DNA of 64,000 nucleotides from JACVRW01 sp963827065 (GCA_963827065.1 CAWGZM010000012.1:186001-250000), one strand, 5' to 3'. Positions 14,697 through 25,920 are shown, counted from the first letter of the stretch. The notes: generated by a model not told the origin, from the sequence alone. A program made the numbers and translations.

Positions 14697-15641
14697 TCAG
14701 CGCCGGGTCGCCGCGAGCGCGGACGGGGGCATGCAACAGGGCACCGGACCGCGCAGGAGGTAGTAGTTGCCCGAACGGACGCAATAGAACTGCGAGTTCG
14801 TCGAGCTGCAGCTCGGCGACGGCGAACCGCTTCCCCACGGCCAGCTCATGCTGAAGGTGAAAGTCACGCCCGCAGGCGGGGGCGCCTGTGTCGGGTCGTT
14901 GGGATCGACGACCAGCTGCCAGGTGGCGGTGTTGGAGCAGCCGCGCCACAGGCCACCGTCCGACTCCCAGAACGCGCGCAGGTCGGCGCCGGTCGGCACC
15001 TTCGAGTGCGACGGAACGATCTCGTTCGCCGGAATGGCCGTGGCCCACGTGTCCGTGTCCCACTTCGATGCGCCGGTCGCCTGGACGCCGTAGCCGGTTT
15101 CGTTGACGAGCCCCATGGGACAGTCGTTGCCGCCGTTGTCGCCTCCCGTGAGCTGCGGGTGGGGGACGATCGACAGCGACGCGGCCCCGAACTGCCTCGC
15201 ACCCTGCGCGGAGCGCGCGCTACGCCCGGGAAGGCGGACCTTGCCCAAGCGCCTCACCGTGTAGCTCACCGTCCCGCGCCCCAGGTCGTAGCGCGGGCGG
15301 CTCAGCCTGAACGTCGCCTCCTGGCCGCCGCGGTGACCCGCAACGTGCAGCGTGCCCGTCGCAGGCCTACCGGGCAGGAACAGCCGGCGGTGCAGCCTCT
15401 GGATCGTGACCCGACCCGCGCGCCCGCCGTTGTGGATCCAGGTGACGTGACGGCCGACTTCGCGCAGCGTGAGACGGTTGCCCGCCAGCTCGCCACCCGA
15501 GGCGGAGTGCACGAACGTCATTGCGCTGTTCGCCGATGCGGGCGCAGGCAGGACCGCCAACAGGCCGGCGGCGGCAACGACGAGCACGGCAATCCTGACG
15601 GGAAACCCGGCGCTCAAGGCGACGGAGCGTACCGAATGCAC
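14697..15641 (-). CDS. Secreted protein of unknown function
   Basis: This is a 314-residue protein with a signal peptide: positive VRIAVLVVAAAGLLAVLPAPASA is followed by a likely cleavage after ASA-NS. Residues about 45-165 look like a beta-rich immunoglobulin-like domain (RVTIQRLHRRLFLPG, GTVSYTVRRLGKVRLPG). Residues about 175-314 hold six cysteines and many Trp, Gly and Ser, consistent with disulfide bonds outside the cell. The start is GTG at 15641 or a TTG about eight codons later; both leave the signal intact. It stands four bases downstream of the transporter gene at 15645. I do not recognise the family. Confidence 0.7.
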   Translation of the reverse strand: MHSVRSVALSAGFPVRIAVLVVAAAGLLAVLPAPASANSAMTFVHSASGGELAGNRLTLREVGRHVTWIHNGGRAGRVTIQRLHRRLFLPGRPATGTLHVAGHRGGQEATFRLSRPRYDLGRGTVSYTVRRLGKVRLPGRSARSAQGARQFGAASLSIVPHPQLTGGDNGGNDCPMGLVNETGYGVQATGASKWDTDTWATAIPANEIVPSHSKVPTGADLRAFWESDGGLWRGCSNTATWQLVVDPNDPTQAPPPAGVTFTFSMSWPWGSGSPSPSCSSTNSQFYCVRSGNYYLLRGPVPCCMPPSALAATRR

Positions 15642-15644
15642 AGC

Positions 15645-16085
15645 TCACTCGCGCACGATCAGAACCGTGCCCAGGGCGAGCAGCCCGATGCCGAGCAGCT
15701 TCTCCCAGGTGATGGCGCGCTCGTCCAGGCCGAGCACGCCCATGCGGTCGATCACCACCGACAGGGCGAGCTGCCCCGCGATCGTCGCCGCCGTGACGCC
15801 TCCCGCCCCAAGCTCGCGCACGGCGATCAGCGAGACGGTCACGATCACAACGCCGCCGACCCCGCCGAGGAGCCAGTAGTACCAGGGCGGCGCCGCGCCG
15901 TCCGTCCTGATGCCGCCGGCGAAGGCGAACGTCACGAAGACGATCACGATCAGCCCGACGCTGAAGCTCGCCACCGCCGCGCCGAAGCTGCCGAGGTGCT
16001 TCGAGAGGACATTGTTCGCCGGCGCCTGAAGGGCCACCACCCCGCCCGCCGCGACCGTCGCGAGGACGGCGACCTCCTTGCTCAT
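15645..16085 (-). CDS. Small DMT-superfamily membrane protein (DUF606/YdcZ-like)
   Basis: This 146-residue protein has about five hydrophobic segments and ends close to the last one (IGLLALGTVLIVRE). The opening VAAGGVVALQAPANNVLSKHLGS matches the half-size DUF606 branch of the drug/metabolite transporter superfamily, which works as dimers. Its ATG overlaps the polA stop by four bases, so both are probably transcribed together. The substrate is unknown. Confidence 0.8.
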   Translation of the reverse strand: MSKEVAVLATVAAGGVVALQAPANNVLSKHLGSFGAAVASFSVGLIVIVFVTFAFAGGIRTDGAAPPWYYWLLGGVGGVVIVTVSLIAVRELGAGGVTAATIAGQLALSVVIDRMGVLGLDERAITWEKLLGIGLLALGTVLIVRE

Positions 16086-18817
16086 TTGGCGTCGAGCCAG
16101 TTCTCGCCCGAGCCGACGTCGACCTCGAGCGGCGGGTCCATCTCGAAGGCGCCGGCCATCTCGCGCCTGACTATCTCGGAGGCCTGCTCGACCTCCGACT
16201 CGGGCCCCTCGAAGAGCAGCTCGTCGTGGATCTGGAGCACGAGCCCCGTCTCGAGGCCGGCATTGCGAAGGCTGTCGCGCGCGCGCACCATCGCCACCTT
16301 GATGATGTCGGCCGCCGTCCCCTGGATGATCATGTTCACAGCGAGCCGCTCGCCCAGCGAGCGCGTCTGGAACTGGCGCGAGCGCAGCTCCGGCACGCGC
16401 CGAATGCGCCCGAAGAGGGTCGTCACGTGGCCCTCCTCGCGCGCCCGCTCGATCGTCTCGTCGATGAACTGCTTGACCTTCGGGAAGCGCTCGAGGTAGC
16501 GGTCGATGAACTCCTGCGCCTCCTCCTGCGGGATCTGGAGGCGATCGGCGAGTCCGTACGCGGACAGGCCGTACACGATCCCGTAGTTGACCATCTTGGC
16601 CTTCGAGCGCGTGCCGGGATCGGTCTTGCCGCCGAGGATCGCCTCGGCGGTGGCCGTGTGCACATCCTCGCCGCGCCTGAAGATCTCCTTCAGGACAGGT
16701 TCATCGGCGATGTGGGCCAGCAGCCTCAGCTCGACCTGCGAGTAGTCGGCGGAGATGAGCCGGCAGCCCGCCTCGGCGACGAAGCAGGCACGGATCTCGC
16801 GGCCCTGCTCGGTGCGGATCGGGATGTTCTGAAGGTTCGGGTTGGTGCTCGACAGCCGCCCGGTGGCCGTGGCCGCCTGGTTGAAGGTGGTGTGGAGGCG
16901 GCCGTCCAGGCCGATCAGGTCGGGGAAGGCGTCGAGGTAGGTCGACTTGAGCTTCGTCACCTCGCGCCACTCCTCGATCGCGGGGATGATCTCGTGCTCG
17001 TGGCGGATCGCTTGGAGGACGCGGGCGTCCGTCGAGTAGCCCGTCTTTCCGCGCCGCTTGCGGGAGAGGCCGAGCTTCTCGAACAGGATCGGCGCCAGCT
17101 GCTGCGGCGAGCCGATCGTGAACTCCTCGCCCGCGAGCTCCCATACGCGCCGCTCGAGCTCCTCCGCCCGCTTGGCGAAGCGGCGGCTGATCTCCTGGAG
17201 GCGCTTCACGTCGAGCTTGATGCCGGCCCGCTCCAGCTCGACGAGCACGTCGACGAGCGGCAGCTCGATCTCGTTGAAGAGCTGCGTGAGGCCGTCCTCC
17301 TCGAGCCGGGCGCGCTGGCGCTCGGCGAGCACGCGGGTGAGCACCGCGCGCTCGGCGACCCCGTCGGCGCCCTCGACCTCTGCCCCCACGCCGGACTCCG
17401 TGGCGAGCTCGTCGAGCGGGTAGCCGCGCCGTGCCGGGTCGATCAGGTAGGCGGCGACCATCGTGTCGTGCTCGAGCCGCGGCGCCTGCGAGGGCTCGTC
17501 CGCCGTGGCGATCGTCTTCCAGTCGTGGGCCACGATCGGCTGCTCGCCGCGAGCGAGAGTGAACGCGGCGAGCGTCTCCGCCTCGGCCACGAGCACCTCC
17601 TCGCCGGCCCAGGCCGCCACGGTGAGCGGCCCGCGGACGGTGCTGTCGAGGTCGAATGTGCCCTGAACGGGTCCCGCCGCAGGGACGGCCGCGACCACGG
17701 GCTGCTCGCTCACGGCGGCCTCGAGCGCAGCCTCCTCCTCCGCCGCGAGCTCGACGTCTGGATCCTCCGGCTCGACATCGACGGCCGCGGCGTCGGAGGG
17801 CTCCTCCCCCGGGCGAAGCGCCGCCACGGCCACGAGCTCCCCGTCGAGCGCACCCAGCTCCGCAACCGGTACCTCGCGCGCGCTCACCCGGATCAGCTCT
17901 CCGACTCGCTCCGCGGGCGCCGCGTCGTCCTCGCCGAGCGCCTCCTCCAGCCGCTCGAGCGGCGCGCGCAGCTCGAACTCGCGAAAGGTCTCGCGCAGGC
18001 GCGAGCGATCCGGCTCGCGGGCCGCGACGTGGTCGAGGTCGATGTCCGCGAGGTCCACGTCGCGCACCGCCGTGGCGAGCTGCTTCGAGACGCGCGCATC
18101 CTCGGCGTGCTCGCTCAGGTTCTGCTTGCGCTTCGCGCCCGAGATCGACTCGATGTTGTCGAGCACGCCCTCGAGCGAACCCCACTCCTGGAGCAGCTGC
18201 GAGGCCGTCTTCTCGCCGATCCCGGGGACGCCCGGGATGTTGTCCGACGTGTCGCCCTTCAGTCCCACGAAGTCGGGGATCTGCTCCGGCGCGATGCCGT
18301 AGCGGTCGAGCACCGCCTCGCGGTCGTAGATCTTCGTGTCGGTGATGCCGCGGCCGGTCGCCATCACGCGGACGCCCGGCTCGACGAGCTGGAACAGGTC
18401 GCGGTCGCCGGTCACGACCATCACCTCGAGCCCGCGTTCGCGCGCGTGGCCGGCGAGCGTGGCGATCACGTCGTCGGCCTCGTAGCCCGACACCTTCACG
18501 TTCTCGTAGCCGAACGCATCCACGAGCGGGTGCATGTACGGCCACTGTTCGGCCAGCAGGTCCGGGCGCTCGCGCCGGCCCGCCTTGTACTCGTCGTAGA
18601 CCTCCTCGCGACCCGACATGCCGGCGTCCCACACCACGAGCGTCGGGTTGGCGCCGTACTCCGAGATGATCTTCACGAGCATTGACGCGAAGCCGAAGAT
18701 CGCGTTCGTGGGCTGGCCCTTGGACGTCGCGATTGACTCCGGCAGGGCGAAGAACGCCCTGTAGACGAGGCTGTTGCCGTCGATCAGGAAGAGCTGCGGC
18801 GGTGATTCATCCGGCAC
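16082..18817 (-). CDS. polA: DNA polymerase I
   Basis: This 911-residue polymerase fills gaps in repair and removes Okazaki primers. Residues 1-300 are the 5'-3' exonuclease (FLIDGNSLVYRAFFALP, GDRDLFQLV, GLKGDTSDNIPGVPGIG). Residues about 350-530 occupy the place of the 3'-5' exonuclease, but the DxE metal motif is missing (FDLDST), so proofreading is probably lost. The polymerase domain has motif A (SADYSQVELRLLAHIA), motif B (RSKAKMVNYGIVYG, with Tyr where E. coli has Phe) and motif C (LQIHDELLFE). The start is GTG at 18817, preceded by GGTGGA. It may lead a unit with the two genes downstream. Confidence 0.96.
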   Translation of the reverse strand: MPDESPPQLFLIDGNSLVYRAFFALPESIATSKGQPTNAIFGFASMLVKIISEYGANPTLVVWDAGMSGREEVYDEYKAGRRERPDLLAEQWPYMHPLVDAFGYENVKVSGYEADDVIATLAGHARERGLEVMVVTGDRDLFQLVEPGVRVMATGRGITDTKIYDREAVLDRYGIAPEQIPDFVGLKGDTSDNIPGVPGIGEKTASQLLQEWGSLEGVLDNIESISGAKRKQNLSEHAEDARVSKQLATAVRDVDLADIDLDHVAAREPDRSRLRETFREFELRAPLERLEEALGEDDAAPAERVGELIRVSAREVPVAELGALDGELVAVAALRPGEEPSDAAAVDVEPEDPDVELAAEEEAALEAAVSEQPVVAAVPAAGPVQGTFDLDSTVRGPLTVAAWAGEEVLVAEAETLAAFTLARGEQPIVAHDWKTIATADEPSQAPRLEHDTMVAAYLIDPARRGYPLDELATESGVGAEVEGADGVAERAVLTRVLAERQRARLEEDGLTQLFNEIELPLVDVLVELERAGIKLDVKRLQEISRRFAKRAEELERRVWELAGEEFTIGSPQQLAPILFEKLGLSRKRRGKTGYSTDARVLQAIRHEHEIIPAIEEWREVTKLKSTYLDAFPDLIGLDGRLHTTFNQAATATGRLSSTNPNLQNIPIRTEQGREIRACFVAEAGCRLISADYSQVELRLLAHIADEPVLKEIFRRGEDVHTATAEAILGGKTDPGTRSKAKMVNYGIVYGLSAYGLADRLQIPQEEAQEFIDRYLERFPKVKQFIDETIERAREEGHVTTLFGRIRRVPELRSRQFQTRSLGERLAVNMIIQGTAADIIKVAMVRARDSLRNAGLETGLVLQIHDELLFEGPESEVEQASEIVRREMAGAFEMDPPLEVDVGSGENWLDAK

Positions 18818-18909
18818 GTTTCCACCCTAGCGCCACGATCTTGTGGCTTTCACGATCCCGGCACGGGCGCCCGGCCGCGCGGCCCGCAAGCTCCGGAATA
18901 GTTGCCCAC

Positions 18910-20013
18910 ATGACTACCGGCTTCCTCTGGGACGAGCTCTACGCGTGGCACGACACCGGCACGGGATCGGGGTTCCTGTCGGCCGGCGGGCTGATCGAGC
19001 CGGAGGTGCACGGCGAGAGCGCGGCGACCAAGCGGCGGCTGCGCAACCTCCTCGACGTGACCGGGCTGCTCGGCGAGATGACCCAGCTGCGGGCGCGGCC
19101 CGCGACCGACGACGAGATCCTCCGCCTGCACACCCGTGAATACCTCGATCGCATCAAGGAGCTGAGCGCCGCCGGCGGCGGCGACGCCGGCGAGCTGGCG
19201 CCCTTCGGAGCCGGCGGCTACGAGATCGCAGCCCTCGCCGCGGGCGGGGCGATCGAGGCCGTCGACGCGGTCCTGCGCGGCGAGGTCGACAACGCCTACG
19301 CACTCGTGCGCCCGCCGGGCCACCACGCCGAGCGTGATCTCGGGCGCGGCTTCTGCATCTTCGGCAACACGGCCCTCGCCGCGCTGCACGCGCGCGAGGA
19401 GCGTGGCGCGGAGCGCGTCGCGATCGTCGACTGGGACGTTCACCACGGCAACGGCACCGAGCACGCCTTCTACGAGGACGGCTCGGTGCTCACGATCTCG
19501 CTGCACCAGGACAACCTCTATCCCGCCGACTCGGGCCGGGTCGAGGACACCGGCTCGGGCGCCGGCGAGGGCAGCGCCCTCAACATCCCACTCCCGCCGG
19601 GATCGGGCAATGGCGCCTACGAGGCGGCGATCGAGCGCGTCGTGATGCCGGCGCTCCGCAGGTTCGACCCGGACATCGTCCTCGTCGCCTGCGGGTTCGA
19701 TGCCAGCATGCTCGACCCCTTCGCGATCATGATGGTCGACAGCTTCGGCTTCGCGCGCATGACGGAGCTCCTCGTCGAGTCAGCGGCCGAGACCTGCGAC
19801 GGCAAGCTCGTCCTGATCCACGAGGGCGGCTACTCGTCCGCCTACGTCCCGTTCTGCGGCGCGGCCGCGATCGAGCGCCTTATGGGCGTGGCACCGCGGG
19901 TCGAGGACCCCTTCATCGAGGCGTTCCGGGCGATGGCCTACACGGAGCTCCAGCCGCACCAGGATGAGGCGATCCGGCGCGCCGAGGTCAACCTGTCCCT
20001 GGTGCCTGCCTAG
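18910..20013 (+). CDS. Histone deacetylase-family (acetylpolyamine/acetoin utilisation type) protein
   Basis: This 367-residue zinc amidohydrolase is of the arginase/deacetylase fold. The catalytic motifs RPPGHHA, DWDVHHGNGT and GFDAS are all present, supplying the charge-relay histidines and the zinc ligands. Bacterial relatives deacetylate acetylated polyamines or small amides, and some act on proteins. It is transcribed divergently from polA, with 92 bases between the starts. I see no Shine-Dalgarno sequence before the ATG at 18910, so initiation may be leaderless or weak. The substrate cannot be predicted. Confidence 0.9.
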   Translation: MTTGFLWDELYAWHDTGTGSGFLSAGGLIEPEVHGESAATKRRLRNLLDVTGLLGEMTQLRARPATDDEILRLHTREYLDRIKELSAAGGGDAGELAPFGAGGYEIAALAAGGAIEAVDAVLRGEVDNAYALVRPPGHHAERDLGRGFCIFGNTALAALHAREERGAERVAIVDWDVHHGNGTEHAFYEDGSVLTISLHQDNLYPADSGRVEDTGSGAGEGSALNIPLPPGSGNGAYEAAIERVVMPALRRFDPDIVLVACGFDASMLDPFAIMMVDSFGFARMTELLVESAAETCDGKLVLIHEGGYSSAYVPFCGAAAIERLMGVAPRVEDPFIEAFRAMAYTELQPHQDEAIRRAEVNLSLVPA

Positions 20014-20161
20014 GCGCTCAGCGCTTCCGAATAGACCGCTCGATCTGGAGCACCTGGCCCTCCGCGATCGTCGCGGCCGGCGCGCCCTCCTCGGTGCGAC
20101 CGAGCCTGGAATCCCATGGTTTCGCGCTACCCGTTTCCGGCGCCTCCGTATCATCGGCCCG

Positions 20162-21618
<1,457 letters not shown>

Positions 21619-21619
<1 letters not shown>

Positions 21620-22527
21620 TGCGAGTAGCGGTAACCGGCGCGACCGGGGTGATCGGCAGCGCGCTCGTCGAAGCGCTGCGTGAGCGCGGCGACGAGCCGG
21701 TCGCGCTGTCGCGGAACGCGGAGCGGGCGAAGGAGAAGCTCGGTGTCGACGCATACGAGTGGAAGACGCCCAAAGCCGAGCCGGCGCCGCTAGACGCGCT
21801 GCGCGGCAGCGACGCCGCCGTCAACCTGCTCGGCGAGACGATCGCCCAGCGCTGGAGCGAGGACGCGAAGCGCGAGATTCGCGACTCGCGCGTCCTTACG
21901 ACGCGCAACCTGGTGGCCGCGCTGAGAGAGCTGCCCGAGGCCGAGCGACCGCGCGTGCTCGTATCGCAGTCGGCGAGCGGCTGGTACGGCGCACGCGGCG
22001 AGGAGCGCATCGACGAGGCCGAGCCGGCGGGAAGCGACTTCCTTGCCCGGCTGACGGTCGACTGGGAGGCGGAGGCGGACAGGGCCGAGGAGCTCGGCGT
22101 GCGCGTCGTCCTCCCGCGGACCGGCGTCGTCCTCTCCGAGTCGGGCGGGGCGCTCGAGAAGATGCTGCCCTTCTTCAAGCTCGGTGTCGGCGGCCCCGTC
22201 GCCGGCGGGCGCCAGTACGTGCCCTGGGTCCACCTCGACGACGTCGTCGGCGCGTTCCTGTTCGCGCTCGACAACGACGCCCTGCGCGGCCCCGTCAACC
22301 TGACCGCGCCCGAGCCGGTGACGAACAAGGAGCTGTCGCGGACGCTGGGGCGGGTGCTGCACAGGCCGGCGTTCGCCCCGGTGCCGGCGCTCGCCGTCAA
22401 GACTCTCTACGGCGAGATGGCCTCCATAGTCACGGCCGGGGCGCGGGCCGTCCCGGCGCGGCTGCAGGAGCTCGGCTACGAATTCCGCCGGCCCGGGCTC
22501 GAAGAGGCGCTGCGCGATGCGACCTAG
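21619..22527 (+). CDS. TIGR01777-family NAD-dependent epimerase/dehydratase
   Basis: This 302-residue extended short-chain dehydrogenase-like protein has an N-terminal nucleotide motif (VTGATGVIGSAL) and a mid-sequence SQSASGWYGARG, which is typical of the TIGR01777 branch (YfcH/SulA type). A C-terminal DUF1731-like tail carries ALAVKTLYGEMA and ARAVPARLQELGYEFR. Function in this group is not established; members are often linked to cell division or to sugar-nucleotide-like substrates. The ATG overlaps the malic enzyme stop as TGATG. The stop at 22525-22527 shares its CTAG with the converging gene. Confidence 0.85.
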
Positions 22528-22985
22528 CTGGTCGCCTCGCCGCGCGCGTCGAGCTCGGCGCGCAGCTCGGACATCGTCTTGCCGCCCGTCTCACGCGAGA
22601 TCGAGACGGCCTTTACGAGCGCTGCGGCAATCACCGCCGCCATGATCACGACGGCGGCGAGTCCGATCTTCCCGCCACCGCCGGCATCGATCGAGACGAC
22701 GACGTACACACCGGCGATCACGATGATCCCCACGGCCACCGCGAGAACAGCCTTTCCCGTGCTGCTCAGGCCCTGGTGGATCTTCCAGCGCGAGACCTCC
22801 TGCGCGGGCCAGACCGCCCAGATGAAGGCGCCGAGGAGGCTCAGGACCGTGCCCGTGACGAGACCGATCTTCTCGCCGTAGCCCTTCGCGCTGGAGAAGA
22901 TCGAGGCCACGATCGCCGAAGCCAGCCACACGAACGTCAGCCATAGGGCTTCGGGACCGATGACTGCGAGAAAGGTGTTCATCAT
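22524..22985 (-). CDS. Four-segment membrane protein of unknown function at the end of the liv operon
   Basis: This 153-residue protein has four predicted membrane segments (about 7-27, 42-60, 82-104 and 110-128). It ends in a charged tail with a coiled, helical look (MSELRAELDARGE). Two ATGs are adjacent at 22985 and 22982; the first forms ATGA with the livF stop, tying it to the transporter operon. I know no family for it. It might be an accessory part of the ABC transporter, but nothing in the sequence proves that. Confidence 0.65.
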   Translation of the reverse strand: MMNTFLAVIGPEALWLTFVWLASAIVASIFSSAKGYGEKIGLVTGTVLSLLGAFIWAVWPAQEVSRWKIHQGLSSTGKAVLAVAVGIIVIAGVYVVVSIDAGGGGKIGLAAVVIMAAVIAAALVKAVSISRETGGKTMSELRAELDARGEATS

Positions 22986-23692
22986 GCTCCCAGGTAGGCG
23001 CGCTGGACTTCGGGATTCTCGCGCAGCGCCGCCGACTTGTCCGACAGCGCGACCGTGCCGGTCTCGAGCACGTAGCCGCGGGTCGACACGTCGAGGGCGA
23101 AGTTCGCGTTCTGCTCGACGAGCAGGATCGTCGTGCCCTGGCGGTTGATCTCGGCGATCGTCTCGTAGATGCGCTCGACGAGGATCGGCGCGATCCCCAT
23201 CGAGGGCTCGTCGAGCAGCAGCAGCGTCGGCCGGGCCATCAGGGCGCGGCCGATCGCGAGCATCTGCTGCTCGCCGCCGGACATCGTCCCGCCCTTCTGG
23301 CGCTCGCGTTCCTTGAGCCGCGGGAACAGCTCGTACACGCGCTCGAGGTCCGAGCTGATCTCCGACTGGTCGCGGCGCAGGTAGGCGCCCAGCAGGAGGT
23401 TCTCGTTCACGGTCATGCGCGGAAACACGTGCCGCCCCTCGGGTGACTGGGCCACGCCCATCGACACGATCTCCTGGGGCGGCGTCTCGGTGATCTCACG
23501 GCCGTCGAAGCGAATCGAGCCCTGGCGCGGTGGGCTCAGGCCCGAGATCGAGCGGAGCGTCGTCGACTTGCCGGCCCCGTTCGAGCCGATCAAGGTGACG
23601 CACTCGCCCTCCTCGACCTCCACGGACACGCCCTTGAGCGCCTGGATGTTCCCGTAGTAGGTGTGGATGTCGTTGACCTCGAGCAGGGCCAT
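22982..23692 (-). CDS. livF: Branched-chain amino acid-type ABC transporter ATPase
   Basis: This 236-residue nucleotide-binding subunit has Walker A GSNGAGKST near residue 36, the signature MSGGEQQML, Walker B LLLLDEPSMG, and the LivF-typical VEQNANFALDVSTRGYVLETG. It drives import together with LivG through the LivH-LivM permease. It follows livG without a gap (the ATG at 23692 abuts the livG stop). Confidence 0.93.
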   Translation of the reverse strand: MALLEVNDIHTYYGNIQALKGVSVEVEEGECVTLIGSNGAGKSTTLRSISGLSPPRQGSIRFDGREITETPPQEIVSMGVAQSPEGRHVFPRMTVNENLLLGAYLRRDQSEISSDLERVYELFPRLKERERQKGGTMSGGEQQMLAIGRALMARPTLLLLDEPSMGIAPILVERIYETIAEINRQGTTILLVEQNANFALDVSTRGYVLETGTVALSDKSAALRENPEVQRAYLGA

Positions 23693-24535
23693 CTAGTGGC
23701 TCTCCTCCTCGGACTCGCCCTGCTTGCCCAGGTACGCCTCGATCACGCGCGGGTTCTGCCTGATCTCATCCGGCGGCCCCTCCGCGATCTTGGAGCCGTG
23801 GTCGAGCACCGTGATCCGCTCCGACACGCCCATGATGACCTGCATGTCGTGCTCGATCAGCAGGATCGTGATCTTGCGCTCGTCGCGCAGGCGGCGCATG
23901 AAGTCGGTCAGCTGCTTCGACTCCTGCGGGTTCATGCCGGCGGTCGGCTCGTCGAGCAGCAGCAGCTGCGGGTCGGAGGCGAGCGCGCGCGCGATCTCGA
24001 GCCGGCGCTGGTCGCCGTACGACAGGTTGATCGACATCTGGTCGTGCAGGTCACCGCTCAGCCCGACGTAGTTGAGCTCCTCGCGTGCCTTCTCCTCGAC
24101 CGCGCGCTCCTCCCTGCGCACGCGCGGCGTCCGCAGAATCGAGCCGAACAGGCCGGCCCGCATGCGCGCGTGCTGCCCTACCATCACGTTCTCGAGGGCG
24201 CTCATCGTCGCGAACAAGCGGATGTTCTGAAACGTCCGCGCGACGCCGAGCGCCATGATCTTGTCCGGCCGGCCCCCGGTGATGTTCTTGCCGTCGAACT
24301 CGACCCGGCCCAAGGTCGGCTTGTAGAGCCCGGTGAGCATGTTGAAGAACGTCGTCTTGCCGGCGCCGTTGGGCCCGATGATCGAGACGATGGCCCCGCG
24401 CGGGATCCCGAAGGAGACATCCTCGACCGCGATCAGGCCGCCGAAGACCTTCGTCACGTTCGCGGCGGACAGGATCGCGTCGCCCGGCAGCGGCCCGTCG
24501 GGCTGCCTCGTCGTCGTCTCCTCGGGCGTGCTCAT
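23693..24535 (-). CDS. livG: Branched-chain amino acid-type ABC transporter ATPase
   Basis: This 280-residue partner ATPase has Walker A GPNGAGKTTFFN, the Q-loop in RTFQNIRLF, a signature variant LSYGDQRRLEIARALA, Walker B LLLLDEPTAGMNP and the H-loop IEHDM. An N-terminal extension of about 20 polar residues (STPEETTTRQPDG) precedes the usual start of the domain. The ATG at 24535 overlaps the livM stop. Confidence 0.93.
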   Translation of the reverse strand: MSTPEETTTRQPDGPLPGDAILSAANVTKVFGGLIAVEDVSFGIPRGAIVSIIGPNGAGKTTFFNMLTGLYKPTLGRVEFDGKNITGGRPDKIMALGVARTFQNIRLFATMSALENVMVGQHARMRAGLFGSILRTPRVRREERAVEEKAREELNYVGLSGDLHDQMSINLSYGDQRRLEIARALASDPQLLLLDEPTAGMNPQESKQLTDFMRRLRDERKITILLIEHDMQVIMGVSERITVLDHGSKIAEGPPDEIRQNPRVIEAYLGKQGESEEESH

Positions 24536-25920
24536 GCGCGTGCCTCGAACGTATCTTGACCCGCGGCCTCGCCAAGCCCGGCCGTCTGGCCGGTGCCAAC
24601 GTGCTCGGCCAACTCGAGCTTGCGTCGTCGCTCGGGTATCAGGCCCTCGGGTCTGAGCACCATCATGATCACGAGCAGGAAGCCGTAGATCCCCGACGAC
24701 AGCTCGGACAGATCGAGGTCGAGATCGAACCACTCACGCGGCTTCGCGTTCAGATCCGGGATGAACTTGAAGTTCAGGTAGACGAGCACGGCCGCTCCGA
24801 CCAGCACCCCCTCGATCGACCCCAGGCCGCCGAGGATCACCATGGCCAGGATGAAGATCGAGAAGAAGAACTGGAACTGGTCCGCGTTGACAACGCTCAG
24901 GCGCGACGCCAGGAAGACGCCGGCCATGCCGCCGAAGGCGGCGCCCGTGCCGTAGGCCAGCAGCTTGGTCTTCACGAGCGGCACGCCCATCGACGCCGCC
25001 GCGACCTCGTCCTCGCGCAGCGCGATCCAGGCACGGCCGAGGCGGGAGTCGCGCAGCCGGTAGTTCACGAACAGCACGAGCAGCACCATCGCGAGCGCCA
25101 CGAGGTACCACGGCCTCAGGTCGAGAGCCTTGAAGGGGTCCCCGACGAATAACCAGATCTTGTCGATCGGACCTATTCCCTCACGTCCCCCGGAGAAGAC
25201 CGCCCCCGTACCGAACACGTCGGTGAGCCCGCCGCCGACGATCGGGACGTCCTTGTAATGGATCTGGTCGCCGTTGATGACGATGCGCCCGATGATCTCG
25301 CCGAACGCGAGGGTCACGATCGCGATGTAGTCGCCGCGCAGACGCAGCGTCGGCAGGCCGATCAGCATGCCCGCGATCGTCGTGATGACGATTGCGATCA
25401 CCACCACCATCAGGAAGTTGAAGTGGATCCCGAACAGGTTCTGGGTTACGTCCGCGACGAGGACATGGACGCCCTCCCCGCCCTCGCCGGCGTTCGCGTA
25501 GAAGTCCGACATGAACCAGCCGGCCGTGAGCGCGCCAAGCGCGAAGAAGGCCACGAAGCCCAGGTCGAGCAGCCCGGCGTAGCCGACGATGATGTTCAGC
25601 CCGAGGGCCATCACCGAGTACGCGAGGATCAGGGTGGCGATGTTCATGAAGTCGCCGCCCTCGTCGTGCATGAAGGGCAGCAGGATCGCCCAGCCGATCG
25701 CGAGCACGATCACCGCCACCGTCACGCGGTGGTCGTCGGGAAACAGCAGCCGGGCGGCGAGGAACGCGCCCAAGATCAGCGCCATCAGGAAGTTCATCCC
25801 GAGCAGGCTGGTCGCGAAGATGACTATGGCCGGGACCGCGATCGCGACAATGATCAGCGTGCGGCGGTCCGTCTTGGGCTGCAGCCCGGTTCGGCCGGAG
25901 GTCGGCTCCGGAGTGCTCAT
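24532..25920 (-). CDS. livM: Branched-chain amino acid-type ABC transporter permease
   Basis: This 462-residue permease has roughly ten membrane segments. The LivM core is recognisable from YSVMALGLNIIVGYAGLLDLGFVAFFALGA and from the EAA-like loop RAWIALREDEVAAASMG. It is longer than the E. coli protein: there are two extra hydrophobic segments at the N-terminus (about residues 22-82) and a 40-residue tail after RPEGLIPERRRKLEL. The start ATG overlaps the livH stop. Confidence 0.92.
   Translation of the reverse strand: MSTPEPTSGRTGLQPKTDRRTLIIVAIAVPAIVIFATSLLGMNFLMALILGAFLAARLLFPDDHRVTVAVIVLAIGWAILLPFMHDEGGDFMNIATLILAYSVMALGLNIIVGYAGLLDLGFVAFFALGALTAGWFMSDFYANAGEGGEGVHVLVADVTQNLFGIHFNFLMVVVIAIVITTIAGMLIGLPTLRLRGDYIAIVTLAFGEIIGRIVINGDQIHYKDVPIVGGGLTDVFGTGAVFSGGREGIGPIDKIWLFVGDPFKALDLRPWYLVALAMVLLVLFVNYRLRDSRLGRAWIALREDEVAAASMGVPLVKTKLLAYGTGAAFGGMAGVFLASRLSVVNADQFQFFFSIFILAMVILGGLGSIEGVLVGAAVLVYLNFKFIPDLNAKPREWFDLDLDLSELSSGIYGFLLVIMMVLRPEGLIPERRRKLELAEHVGTGQTAGLGEAAGQDTFEARA

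Noticed and set aside
16226..18685. An 819-residue open frame antisense to polA.
   Set aside because: It is the mirror of a high-GC coding frame: Leu/Arg/Glu-rich with no domain, while polA on the other strand is fully conserved.
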